Assembly: GCA_050943315.1 (NCBI GenBank)
Contig: JBMNOY010000041.1
Span: 1-20,938, forward strand
Source of the DNA: JBDKUD01 sp050943315
Lineage (GTDB): Bacteria; Bacillota; Syntrophomonadia; Syntrophomonadales; Syntrophomonadaceae
DNA length: 20,938 nt
Direction of reading: 5' to 3'
Both the position numbers and the translations under genes were made by a program. This document shows positions 1 to 6,857 of the stretch, one piece after another. The stretch's first letter is position 1. Each line of letters opens with the position of its first letter. The notes under the pieces were generated by a model. That model searched no databases, was not told the origin of the DNA, and saw only the letters and a program-made list of their open reading frames with translations.

Positions 1-533
1 TAGAACCGGGGCAGCTCAGAACCTTAAGAATAATCGAAAAGCACATCGGGACCAGGATTCATCGGCAAATGCTGCCTGAATTGCGGGGGGTCGTAGAGCA
101 CCGGCAGGAGTCTATGATTAAAAAAATTCTACAGGTTGCTGAGCAGGACTTAGCTGTTTATGAGGATAGTGCAGCTAAATTGCTTAACCAGCCAAATGTT
201 AAAGCAATTCTAGCTGCGGCCTTAAAACTGCTGGACAATGAAATCGCATATTCACATGACCAGGCAAAACCGGCTCGAATACAGGTGGTAGAGTCTTCGA
301 CAGTACACATAGAACTACCGGTAGGGAGATTACAAGGCTTACATCCCCGCCGGCTTATGGATTTTTTATTAACTCATACCTCTATAAACAGCAAACAGGT
401 GGGGGATATTGATATTCAGGGAAACAGTACTTTTGTTGAGGTTCCTATCGAATTTGTTGACGAAATATATGATGCTTTTGCCAAATACGAAAATAGTCAC
501 AGGAACCAGCGTAAACACTTGTCCTCTTTATAA
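1..533 (+). CDS. DEAD-box RNA helicase, C-terminal fragment (5' end outside window)
   Basis: The frame is open from base 3 and gives 176 visible residues ending at a TAA. The first residues (EPGQLRTLRIIEKHIGTRI...) look like the end of the second RecA-like domain of a DEAD-box helicase, where a conserved segment leads into the C-terminal extension. After a helical linker, the last ~75 residues (RIQVVESSTVHIELPVGR...FVEVPIEFVDEIYDAF) match the shape of the DbpA RNA-binding domain: a small RRM-like fold with a G-x-L-x(1,2)-P-R core and the typical I-D-I...TFVEVP ending. Such proteins (CshA, DeaD, DbpA) unwind RNA during ribosome assembly and mRNA decay. The catalytic motifs (Walker A, DEAD box) lie upstream, so the exact family member cannot be named. 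An intrinsic terminator follows 36 nt after the stop, so this is the end of a transcription unit. Confidence 0.82.
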   Translation, partial: EPGQLRTLRIIEKHIGTRIHRQMLPELRGVVEHRQESMIKKILQVAEQDLAVYEDSAAKLLNQPNVKAILAAALKLLDNEIAYSHDQAKPARIQVVESSTVHIELPVGRLQGLHPRRLMDFLLTHTSINSKQVGDIDIQGNSTFVEVPIEFVDEIYDAFAKYENSHRNQRKHLSSL

Positions 534-569
534 ATTCTGTGTATAACCAAAAACTTATTAAACAGTAAG

Positions 570-600
570 AAGAAGGTAGCATTACTACCTTCTTTGTTTT
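570..600 (+). terminator. Intrinsic terminator after the helicase gene
   Basis: A perfect 10-bp stem (AAGAAGGTAG, loop CATTA, CTACCTTCTT) is followed by a T-rich run interrupted by one G. It sits 36 nt after the helicase stop codon and well before the next gene. Confidence 0.85.
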
Positions 601-762
601 CTCTAAATAAACCCCGCACCCATTAGCCACCTGGGCAGTGCCTCCTGGTTTGGCTTTAAGGTCGACATACTTCTTTTTGCAGCACTTAAAAATTTATTAA
701 GCATAAAATGAAGGAATAAAAACACGCGCTGTAGTATTAAACTGAGTAGTGGAGGTGAAGAA

Positions 763-1374
763 GTGACAAAAGCATTAATTGTGGCAATTAACGGCAGCCC
801 TAATAGAGATGGCAATACTTCTTTTATGTTGCGTGAAGCTTTATCCGAATGTGAAAAGATGGAGGCTGAAACCAGACTTATTCAGTGCCGTGATGCTTTA
901 AAAGACCAGAGAAACCCGTTTTGCCAAGCCTGTTCCTCGCCTTGCAGCGGGAAATGCCTGGAAGGCAAAGAAATAAAAAAATATTATGAACTCATTAGTC
1001 AAGCTGACGGTCTGCTAGTGGGGAGTCCGGTATATTTTGGAACCCTCACCGGGCAGTTGAAGGCTTTTTGGGATAAAACCAGATTAATCCGGGGTGAAAA
1101 GAGGCTCCTAAACGTTGTGGGGGGAGCCCTGGCGGTAGGAGGTTCCCGATTTGGTGGTCAGGAGACTACTCTTCGAGCTATTCATGATATTTTTCTGGTG
1201 CACGGAATGATAATTGTCGGAGATGGCTATCAGGAGGATGACTGCGGGCATATAGGTGCAGCTGCACAACGTCCCGCCCAGGAGGATATGAATGGCATTA
1301 AACGAGCACATATTCTTGGAAAGAGAGTAGCCCAGCTGGCTATTGCTACTCGAGAGTTAAGAAAAAGGGGATAA
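763..1374 (+). CDS. Flavodoxin-fold NAD(P)H-dependent FMN reductase / iron-sulfur flavoprotein-like
   Basis: This 203-residue protein has the flavodoxin-like FMN-binding fold. Residues 10-19 (NGSPNRDGNT) are the phosphate-binding loop, and GSPVYFGTLTGQLKAFWDK in the middle is the second flavin-binding signature of the NADPH-dependent FMN reductase family. Four cysteines, C54, C57, C61 and C65, sit in the position where archaeal and clostridial iron-sulfur flavoproteins carry a [4Fe-4S] motif. The spacing here is C-x2-C-x3-C-x3-C rather than the usual C-x2-C-x2-C-x(4-7)-C, so cluster binding is an inference. It is probably a cytoplasmic redox protein passing electrons between ferredoxin or NAD(P)H and small acceptors. 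The start is GTG with GGAGGTG six nt upstream. The gene stands alone between two terminators, and its substrate is unknown. Confidence 0.8.
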   Translation: MTKALIVAINGSPNRDGNTSFMLREALSECEKMEAETRLIQCRDALKDQRNPFCQACSSPCSGKCLEGKEIKKYYELISQADGLLVGSPVYFGTLTGQLKAFWDKTRLIRGEKRLLNVVGGALAVGGSRFGGQETTLRAIHDIFLVHGMIIVGDGYQEDDCGHIGAAAQRPAQEDMNGIKRAHILGKRVAQLAIATRELRKRG

Positions 1375-1404
1375 GAAACCAGAATTCATAGACCTTTAAA
1401 CCTT

Positions 1405-1428
1405 AACCTTGTCGGCTAAGGTTTTTTT
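1405..1428 (+). terminator. Intrinsic terminator after the flavoprotein gene, just before dgt
   Basis: Stem AACCTT / AAGGTT with a possible G-T closing pair, followed by seven T. An alternative stem starting at 1398 (AAACCTTA / TAAGGTTT) uses the same 3' arm. The T run ends only 24 nt before the preferred dgt start, which leaves no room for a separate promoter downstream of it. Confidence 0.75.
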
Positions 1429-1452
1429 ATCGAGGGCGGAGGTGGTATGACA

Positions 1453-2514
1453 ATGAACATTCGCGAGGAGATAGAACAGAGGGAAAAAGCGGTATTAAGT
1501 CCCTATGCAACCCTGGCCGTTAATTCCCGGGGCAGATATGTGGAGGAAAAGCCTGACCCGGTGCGAACCTGTTTTATGAGGGATAGGGACCGGATTATTC
1601 ATTCTAAGTCATTTCGCCGGTTAAAACATAAAACTCAAGTTTTCATTGCTCCTCCGGGTGACCACTACCGCACTCGCCTTACGCATACCCTGGAGGTCAA
1701 CCAAATAGCAAAAACTATTGGCGCCGGGCTGAATCTTAATCTGGATCTTATTGAGGCCATTGCCCTGGGGCATGATGTAGGGCATACTCCTTTTGCCCAT
1801 GCAGGCGAGCAGATTCTTGACCAATTAATAAGCGGTGGTTTTCGCCATAATGAAAACAGTATCCGGGTCCTGACGCGAATAGAACAGAACCGGGGCAAAA
1901 GAGGCTTAAACTTAAGTGCTGAGGTCCTGGATGGGGTGCTTAACCACAGCGGCTATGGGGTAAGTGAGAATCAGGCATCAACTCTTGAAGGACAGGTAAT
2001 ACGCTTGAGCGATAAGATTGCCTATGTACAGCATGATATAGATGATTCCATTCGGGCTGGCCTGCTAAGGCTGGAAGATATACCGGAAAAATATCTTAAT
2101 GTATTAGGTTATTCCCATAGCCAGAGAATAGCAACCCTGGTGACGGATACCATCAATAATTCCCGGCGGCTTATGGGTTCGGGAAATGAGGTGCGGGTAG
2201 CACCCGGACCCGAAGTTGAAACGGCTCTGATAGGTTTAAGAGAGTTTATGTTTGAAAATATTTATAAAGGGCCCGTTTGTATGGCAGAACGAAGCCGTGC
2301 CATGTTCATAATAGAAAAGCTGTTTCACTATTATACCTCCCATCCTGAGCAAATGAGCCCGCTTTACCGTGAGGTAGCAGATGAAGAGGGAATGGAAAGA
2401 GCGGTTGCAGACTATATATCGGGCATGAGTGATGCATATTGTATTTCTCTATTTAATGACATATATATTCCGCGCTCATTGGTTCCAGAAGCCGCTCGGA
2501 GCTTTATAACCTAA
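1453..2514 (+). CDS. dgt: Deoxyguanosinetriphosphate triphosphohydrolase-like HD-domain protein
   Basis: A 353-residue HD-superfamily metal-dependent phosphohydrolase of the dGTPase-like family, which cleaves dNTPs to deoxynucleosides and tripolyphosphate and so influences the dNTP pool. The N-terminal segment with RDRDRIIHSKSFRRLKHKTQVF is diagnostic. The metal ligands are visible: H78 (RLTHTLEV), H107-D108 (GHDVGHTPFAH) and D187 (SDKIAYVQHD). Two in-frame ATGs exist, at 1447 and 1453. I prefer 1453 because GGAGGTG ends 8 nt before it and only 2 nt before the first. Location directly upstream of dnaG and rpoD is common in Clostridia and suggests a link to replication. The gap to dnaG is 78 nt and contains a small TTTCGA / TCGAAA inverted repeat but no convincing promoter. 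Substrate preference cannot be read from sequence. Confidence 0.93.
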   Translation: MNIREEIEQREKAVLSPYATLAVNSRGRYVEEKPDPVRTCFMRDRDRIIHSKSFRRLKHKTQVFIAPPGDHYRTRLTHTLEVNQIAKTIGAGLNLNLDLIEAIALGHDVGHTPFAHAGEQILDQLISGGFRHNENSIRVLTRIEQNRGKRGLNLSAEVLDGVLNHSGYGVSENQASTLEGQVIRLSDKIAYVQHDIDDSIRAGLLRLEDIPEKYLNVLGYSHSQRIATLVTDTINNSRRLMGSGNEVRVAPGPEVETALIGLREFMFENIYKGPVCMAERSRAMFIIEKLFHYYTSHPEQMSPLYREVADEEGMERAVADYISGMSDAYCISLFNDIYIPRSLVPEAARSFIT

Positions 2515-2592
2515 ATTTACCTGCAATTATTTCGACATTTTTCGAAAACAAGAAGGAATTTGATGGTTTACATAGAATAGTAGGTGGGAGTA

Positions 2593-4380
2593 ATGACAAA
2601 ATATTACGATGAACAGGTTATCCGCGAAGTTGCTGCCCGGGTAGACATTCTGGATGTTGTGGCAGAAACTGTAGAACTAAAGCGCAAGGGTAATCGATAC
2701 TGGGGTTTATGTCCCTTCCACCCGGAGAAAACCGCCTCCTTTAGCGTGAGTCGGGAGAGACAAATGTTTTATTGCTTTGGTTGCCATGCTGGGGGAGACA
2801 TTTTTTCTTACCTCATGCGCCGGGATGGGTTGGATTTTAAGGAGGCCCTGGAAGTATTAGCCTCAAAGGCTGGTATTCACCTGGCCGATTCTTTTAGCAA
2901 AAAGGACAGTGATAAGAGAAAGCGAGTAACCGAACTAAACCGGGTGACTGCCGATTTTTATCAAAATCTGTTGACAGTTGATACAGGATGTTCAGGCCGT
3001 GCTTATCTGAACCGCAGAGGAGTAAACGGGGAAACCATAAACACCTTCAGGTTAGGATATGCTCCCGATAAATGGGACAGTCTTTTAGACTACCTGCTTA
3101 AAAAGGGTTTTTCCGTAGAAGATATAAAACTGTCTGGTGTAGTTAAGCGCAGTGATAACCAGAATAAATACTATGATATATTCAGAAATCGTATCATATT
3201 CCCCATTACAAATTATACTGGTGAAATTATTGGATTCGGAGGCAGGGTTTTAGATGATAGCCTTCCTAAATACCTTAATTCTCCCGAAACCGATGTATTC
3301 TCTAAACGTAGAAACCTGTATGGCTTGTTTCATGCCCGGGATAGTATTCGTCACGAAAATGAAGCTATTTTGGTAGAAGGATACATGGATTGTATTAAGC
3401 TTTTCCAGGCAGGGATCAAAAACGTCGTAGCGTCACTCGGTACATCACTTACAGAAGAGCAGTCCCGGTTGTTACGCAGATATGCCGAAAAAGTGCTGAT
3501 ATTGTATGACGGTGATGAAGCAGGGCAAAGGGAAACTCTCCGGGCCATTGAAATTATGAGTAAAACTGGCTTAAAAGTAGATGTTTTATCGCTTCCCGGC
3601 GGAAAGGATCCAGACGAGTATCTGCAAGAAAATGGAAAAGAGGAATTTTCACAATATATAAAGAATAATAGATATAGTCATATTGAATTTAAACTAAATA
3701 GATATATAAGTTCTGGCAATATGGATAAGCTTGATGATAAAACCAGAATAATAAAATGTATGCAAGAAGATATTTGTGGTCTGGAGACCGAGCTGGAAAA
3801 GGATTTTTATATAAAAATGATGGCGCAAAAGTTGCGTATTGAAGAAAATATTATATACCGGCAGTACTATTCCAATGCCACAAATAAGTTATATCGAACC
3901 AGTAAGAATAAAACCGAAATAATAAGGGATAATAATAAATACGGAAATTACGGGATACAGGAGAAAATATTGGCAGCGATGTTAAATGATGAAGAAGTCT
4001 TTGCCAAAGTTAAACATGACATTGGTTTGGATTTCTTCAAAAATCAGCATTATAAAGAGATTGCTAAAACAATTGATGAATTGGAAGGAAGTCACCAGGA
4101 TAAGATGATTAGACTTAGGGAAAAGGCAACTCATAAGGATTTGCAATCAGCCCTGGCACGGATATGTGTACTAATGGATGATAAAGATCAGTTGCCGGAC
4201 AGAATAGAGGTTGATACTTTTATTAACAAAGTTAGTAATCTTAAAATCCAGGCTAGATGGCAAAAAATGTCCGATAAAGCTAGAAGTCTTGGTGATTATG
4301 GCGATTTTACCAGCATGCTGCAATACATTTTAAAGTTAGATAGATTTTTACAGACCACCCAGGAAGGGGGGATAAAATGA
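2593..4380 (+). CDS. dnaG: DNA primase
   Basis: DnaG makes the RNA primers for DNA replication, working with the replicative helicase. The 595-residue product has the three expected parts. The N-terminal CHC2 zinc-binding domain carries C40, H43, C61 and C64. The central catalytic core has the Toprim motifs EGYMD (E262) and DGD (D306, D308), which bind metal. The C-terminal ~200 residues (from about 400) are lysine-rich and poorly conserved, as expected for the helicase-interacting domain. The frame is open back to a GTG at 2584, but ATG 2593 is preferred because the GGTGGGAG ribosome binding site lies directly before it and overlaps the GTG. Its stop codon overlaps the rpoD start (ATGA), which implies translational coupling. 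Confidence 0.97.
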   Translation: MTKYYDEQVIREVAARVDILDVVAETVELKRKGNRYWGLCPFHPEKTASFSVSRERQMFYCFGCHAGGDIFSYLMRRDGLDFKEALEVLASKAGIHLADSFSKKDSDKRKRVTELNRVTADFYQNLLTVDTGCSGRAYLNRRGVNGETINTFRLGYAPDKWDSLLDYLLKKGFSVEDIKLSGVVKRSDNQNKYYDIFRNRIIFPITNYTGEIIGFGGRVLDDSLPKYLNSPETDVFSKRRNLYGLFHARDSIRHENEAILVEGYMDCIKLFQAGIKNVVASLGTSLTEEQSRLLRRYAEKVLILYDGDEAGQRETLRAIEIMSKTGLKVDVLSLPGGKDPDEYLQENGKEEFSQYIKNNRYSHIEFKLNRYISSGNMDKLDDKTRIIKCMQEDICGLETELEKDFYIKMMAQKLRIEENIIYRQYYSNATNKLYRTSKNKTEIIRDNNKYGNYGIQEKILAAMLNDEEVFAKVKHDIGLDFFKNQHYKEIAKTIDELEGSHQDKMIRLREKATHKDLQSALARICVLMDDKDQLPDRIEVDTFINKVSNLKIQARWQKMSDKARSLGDYGDFTSMLQYILKLDRFLQTTQEGGIK

Positions 4381-5462
4381 AACTGGACAGAAAATTGGCA
4401 GAAACAATAAGTTCACTCGCCGAGAAGGGTAAAAAGAAAAAGAAACTCACCTATGAAGAAATCATCGACAATTTACAGGTATTTAGTCTTGAACCTGATA
4501 ATATAGATGATATTTTCGAACATTTGCAGTCTCTGGGCATAGTTTTGGGCTCCGAACATGATATAGACGATAATGATGAGGAGACTGAAACGGAAAATAT
4601 AGAAACCGAAGAAGTTGTTATTCCTGATGGCGTTGAGATTGAGGACCCGGTTAGAATGTATCTCAAGGAAATAGGCAGAGTAGCTCTGCTTAATGCCGAC
4701 GAGGAAATTGAATTGGCTCAGAGGATCGAGTCTGGGGAAGAAGAGGCTAAAAGGAAACTGGTTGAAGCCAACCTGCGTTTGGTAGTTAGTATTGCTAAAC
4801 GATATGTGGGCCGGGGAATGCTGTTTTTAGATCTGATTCAAGAGGGAAATCTCGGACTCATGAAGGCTGTAGAGAAATTTGATTATGGTAAAGGTTTCAA
4901 ATTCAGCACCTATGCCACCTGGTGGATAAGACAGGCCATAACCCGAGCTATAGCTGATCAGGCGCGTACCATAAGAATACCCGTCCATATGGTGGAAACC
5001 ATTAATAAACTATCCAGGGTACAAAGAAATCTTCTGCAGACTCTGGGCAGAGAACCGACCCCTACTGAAGTAGCCAAAGAAATGGATATTCCGGTAGACA
5101 GGGTTATTGAAATAATGAAAGTGGCACAGGAGCCAGTTTCCCTGGAAACCCCCATTGGAGAAGAAGATGATAGTCATCTGGGTGACTTCATTACCGATGA
5201 AGAAGCCGAATCTCCGGAAGAGTCAGCGTCCTTTGTGCTTTTACGGGAACATTTGGATGGCATCCTGAATACTCTTACCGAAAGGGAAGAGAAGGTACTA
5301 AGGTTAAGATTTGGCCTTGATGACGGCCGCCCCAGAACACTGGAGGAAGTTGGACAGGAATTCGGTGTTACCAGAGAAAGGATCAGACAAATAGAGGCCA
5401 AAGCGCTGCGCAAACTCAGGCATCCTTCACGAAGTAAAAAGCTTAAGGATTACATTGAGTAG
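4377..5462 (+). CDS. rpoD: RNA polymerase primary sigma factor (SigA/RpoD)
   Basis: A 361-residue housekeeping sigma-70 factor, which directs RNA polymerase to TTGACA/TATAAT promoters. It has a region 1.1-like N-terminal domain (~1-60) followed by an acidic stretch (DIDDNDEETETENIE). Region 1.2 starts near residue 90 (DPVRMYLKEIG). Region 2 includes KFSTYATWWIRQAI around residue 179, the promoter-melting and -10-recognition helix. Region 3 follows, and region 4 ends in the -35-binding helix-turn-helix (TLEEVGQEFGVTRERIRQIEAKALRKL, ~321-347). The length and short region 1.1 match Firmicute SigA. The ATG overlaps the dnaG stop by 4 nt, and a weak AGGAAGGGGGG-type site lies inside dnaG. Several promoters later in this window closely fit its consensus. 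Confidence 0.98.
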   Translation: MKLDRKLAETISSLAEKGKKKKKLTYEEIIDNLQVFSLEPDNIDDIFEHLQSLGIVLGSEHDIDDNDEETETENIETEEVVIPDGVEIEDPVRMYLKEIGRVALLNADEEIELAQRIESGEEEAKRKLVEANLRLVVSIAKRYVGRGMLFLDLIQEGNLGLMKAVEKFDYGKGFKFSTYATWWIRQAITRAIADQARTIRIPVHMVETINKLSRVQRNLLQTLGREPTPTEVAKEMDIPVDRVIEIMKVAQEPVSLETPIGEEDDSHLGDFITDEEAESPEESASFVLLREHLDGILNTLTEREEKVLRLRFGLDDGRPRTLEEVGQEFGVTRERIRQIEAKALRKLRHPSRSKKLKDYIE

Positions 5463-5496
5463 TTTGACTGATTCTTTAAAATTTTAAAAAGTCTTA

Positions 5497-5525
5497 TTGA
5501 CACCGGAACAGAATGATTATATAAT
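5497..5525 (+). promoter_or_regulatory. Consensus sigma-A promoter of the tRNA-Asn gene
   Basis: TTGACA at 5497-5502 and TATAAT at 5520-5525 are both exact consensus hexamers with a 17-bp spacer. The predicted start point is near 5532, about 11 nt before the tRNA. This makes tRNA-Asn independent of rpoD transcription. Confidence 0.9.
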
Positions 5526-5542
5526 ATCTTTCGTTGGGACAT

Positions 5543-5617
5543 TCCTCGATAGCTCAACGGTAGAGCATCCGGCTGTTAACCGGAGGGTTGTAGGTTCGAA
5601 TCCTACTCGGGGAGCCA
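5543..5617 (+). tRNA. tRNA-Asn (anticodon GTT)
   Basis: A complete cloverleaf of 75 nt with encoded CCA. The acceptor arms TCCTCGA and TCGGGGA pair with one T-G wobble. The anticodon GTT is at 5575-5577 in loop CTGTTAA, and the T arm contains GTTCGAATC. It forms a single-gene unit with its own promoter and terminator. Confidence 0.96.
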
Positions 5618-5626
5618 TTTGATTTT

Positions 5627-5657
5627 AAGGCGGCAACCCCTCAAGTTGCCGCTTTTT
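5627..5657 (+). terminator. Intrinsic terminator after tRNA-Asn
   Basis: A perfect 8-bp GC-rich stem (GCGGCAAC, loop CCCTCAA, GTTGCCGC), extendable by A-T and G-T pairs, is followed by five T. It separates tRNA-Asn from the next tRNA operon. Confidence 0.9.
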
Positions 5658-5697
5658 AGTTCTTAAAAGATACTGAATAAAATTTTGGATTTTGGTC

Positions 5698-5726
5698 TTG
5701 ACCTTAGCAAATATTTTTTATATACT
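5698..5726 (+). promoter_or_regulatory. Sigma-A promoter of the tRNA-Met-Glu-Val operon
   Basis: TTGACC (5698-5703) and TATACT (5721-5726) each match consensus at five of six bases with a 17-bp spacer. The predicted start is about 20 nt before tRNA-Met. Confidence 0.8.
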
Positions 5727-5755
5727 AACTCTTGCGGGGTTTGAGAAGCCTTCAA

Positions 5756-5831
5756 GGGCCTATAGCTCAGTTGGTAGAGCTACCGGCTCATAACCGGTTG
5801 GTCCCAGGTTCGAGTCCTGGTAGGCCCACCA
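5756..5831 (+). tRNA. tRNA-Met, elongator type (anticodon CAT)
   Basis: 76 nt with encoded CCA and a perfect acceptor stem GGGCCTA / TAGGCCC. The anticodon CAT is at 5789-5791. The paired first base and an anticodon stem lacking the run of three G-C pairs exclude initiator tRNA. A CAT anticodon is also used by tRNA-Ile2, in which C34 is modified to lysidine, and the sequence alone does not fully exclude that. Elongator Met is the better fit. Confidence 0.88.
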
Positions 5832-5879
5832 TTTAAAACTCGTAGATTAGACCAGAATGAAATCCATTTTAGTAATCCT

Positions 5880-5954
5880 GGCCCCATGGTCAAGCGGTTA
5901 AGACATCGGCCTTTCACGCCGGTAACAGGGGTTCGAATCCCCTTGGGGTCACCA
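5880..5954 (+). tRNA. tRNA-Glu (anticodon TTC)
   Basis: 75 nt with encoded CCA. The acceptor stem GGCCCCA / TGGGGTC has one G-T pair. The anticodon TTC at 5913-5915 lies in loop CTTTCAC, and the T arm is GGGGTTCGAATCCCC. Second gene of the Met-Glu-Val operon. Confidence 0.96.
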
Positions 5955-5960
5955 TAAAAT

Positions 5961-6036
5961 GGGCGGTTAGCTCAGCTGGAAGAGCACCTGCCTTACAAGC
6001 AGGGGGTCACAGGTTCAAGTCCTGTACCGCCCACCA
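5961..6036 (+). tRNA. tRNA-Val (anticodon TAC)
   Basis: 76 nt with encoded CCA. The acceptor stem GGGCGGT / ACCGCCC is perfect, the anticodon stem is CCTGC / GCAGG, and the anticodon TAC is at 5994-5996. It starts only 6 nt after tRNA-Glu and is the last gene of the operon. Confidence 0.96.
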
Positions 6037-6045
6037 TGTAAAAAC

Positions 6046-6081
6046 GAGGTTCATCTTTTAAAAGATGTAACCTCTTTTTTT
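6046..6081 (+). terminator. Intrinsic terminator of the tRNA operon
   Basis: GAGGTT pairs with AACCTC, enclosing the 16-nt palindrome CATCTTTTAAAAGATG with one bulged T. Seven T follow. The 302-base gap between tRNA-Val and the next gene holds this terminator, about 140 unassigned bases and a candidate promoter at its end. Confidence 0.88.
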
Positions 6082-6221
6082 GTTTCTGCTAGTATGACCA
6101 GTGATACTTATATAGCTTTCCCCATCCAGTGGAAGGGTAAGGGTGGCACAATGCAGCCGGAGCATTTCCGATTTCATTTAAGCACCTTCCTTCAATTCCC
6201 TGGTACGTAATCACCTAAAGC

Positions 6222-6249
6222 ATGACAGGCAATCAGTATGTAGTATAAA
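6222..6249 (+). promoter_or_regulatory. Candidate promoter of the small hypothetical gene
   Basis: ATGACA (6222-6227) and TATAAA (6244-6249) each match consensus at five of six positions with a 16-bp spacer, giving a leader of about 80 nt. A 7-codon ORF (MSIKKEY, 6264-6287) lies in that leader, preceded by GGGGAGG. It would start only about 8 nt into the transcript, so its translation is doubtful. Confidence 0.45.
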
Positions 6250-6338
6250 CTTTGGGGAGGAAAATGAGTATCAAAAAAGAATATTAACAACATATTACCG
6301 GCCGGATTTCGGGGTTTAACCACAGGGGAGGTTTGCAA

Positions 6339-6587
6339 ATGACAAAATATGATTTTGAAATTTTAAAAACTGAGGTATTAAACAAAATCGCAGGCACCAA
6401 AGATTATGATACCAGGGTGATAATTACCAAGAAGGACCGGGTAATCTTTGATGATGTTTTGAAAGTACGAAAAAGTAAGTCGGGAATTTTCCCGGAAACT
6501 GATGTCATTAAAAAAAAGATATCTTCTGCTTCTATAAGAAAAGAACTGGTAGATGAGATTAAAGAATATTTCAAAAAAGTCCGCTAA
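6339..6587 (+). CDS. Small hypothetical protein, 82 residues
   Basis: I do not recognise this protein. It is 82 residues, rich in lysine, aspartate and isoleucine, with no cysteine, no signal peptide and no membrane segment. The central part (RVIITKKDRVIFDDVLKVRKSKSG) could form beta strands, and the end (SIRKELVDEIKEYFKKVR) a charged amphipathic helix. ATG 6339 is chosen because GGGGAGG lies 7 nt upstream; an in-frame TTG at 6333 is too close to that site. The same frame stays almost entirely open beyond the TAA to 6785, interrupted only by a TAG at 6672, so it could be the front of a decayed longer gene. It lies between the tRNA operon and the ior operon with no functional link evident. Confidence 0.6.
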   Translation: MTKYDFEILKTEVLNKIAGTKDYDTRVIITKKDRVIFDDVLKVRKSKSGIFPETDVIKKKISSASIRKELVDEIKEYFKKVR

Positions 6588-6707
6588 TATCAAATATGGT
6601 ACATGTTAAAAGACGGTGTTCATGGCGAGCTTGTCTATTCTATCAATGCCTTGCTGGATAGGCAAACTCGTTAGCTGCTTTTCGGTAAGGATACTGACAA
6701 TAAAAAG

Positions 6708-6736
6708 TTTACACCGACCAACAGCAGTGATAAGAT
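6708..6736 (+). promoter_or_regulatory. Candidate promoter of the iorA-iorB-paaK operon
   Basis: TTTACA (6708-6713, five of six) and TAAGAT (6731-6736, four of six) have a 17-bp spacer. The predicted start is near 6743, giving a leader of about 115 nt that contains the GAG repeats and the terminator. No better promoter is visible between the hypothetical gene and iorA. Confidence 0.4.
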
Positions 6737-6756
6737 AAAACTGTCGAAAGTGAAAC

Positions 6757-6790
6757 GAGATGAGATGAGGTTTGATGAGCGTTGATGAGC
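6757..6790 (+). repeat. GAG triplets in 5-nt register / degenerate 10-bp tandem repeat in the iorA leader
   Basis: GAG occurs at 6757, 6762, 6767, 6777 and 6787. All are on one 5-nt grid, and the two skipped grid positions (6772, 6782) both read TTG. Seen as DNA, blocks 6761-6770, 6771-6780 and 6781-6790 share an xxxGATGAGx core, with a weaker copy at 6751. The array ends directly before an intrinsic terminator. Its role is not established; it could be a triplet-type RNA-protein binding site or a DNA operator. Confidence 0.6.
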
Positions 6791-6806
6791 TTGGTTTACA
6801 AATTAG

Positions 6807-6836
6807 CCAGGTCGTCTAACATGACCTGGTTTTTTT
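6807..6836 (+). terminator. Intrinsic terminator (possible attenuator) 21 nt before iorA
   Basis: A perfect 7-bp stem CCAGGTC / GACCTGG with a 9-nt loop is followed by seven T. The 5' half CCAGG could instead pair with CTTGG at 6790-6794 (one T-G pair), a competing hairpin that would leave the terminator unformed. No promoter fits between this element and the iorA start. Confidence 0.85.
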
Positions 6837-6857
6837 ATATTTAGTGAGGTGTAAACG

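Noticed and set aside
6140..6149. AGGGTGGCAC resembles the T-box consensus AGGGTGGNACCGCG
   Set aside because: The match stops after ten bases, and there is no following terminator, no specifier-loop structure upstream, and no aminoacyl-tRNA synthetase or amino acid gene downstream.
6094..6210. 39-codon ORF starting ATGACCAGT on the plus strand, and a 39-residue ORF on the minus strand over the same bases
   Set aside because: Neither has a ribosome binding site or a recognisable domain. A decayed mobile-element remnant is possible, but I cannot support it from sequence alone.
6672..6674. In-frame TAG as a possible pyrrolysine codon
   Set aside because: No pyl gene or PYLIS-like context is visible, and the reading frame around it has another stop and no known homology; decay or chance is simpler.
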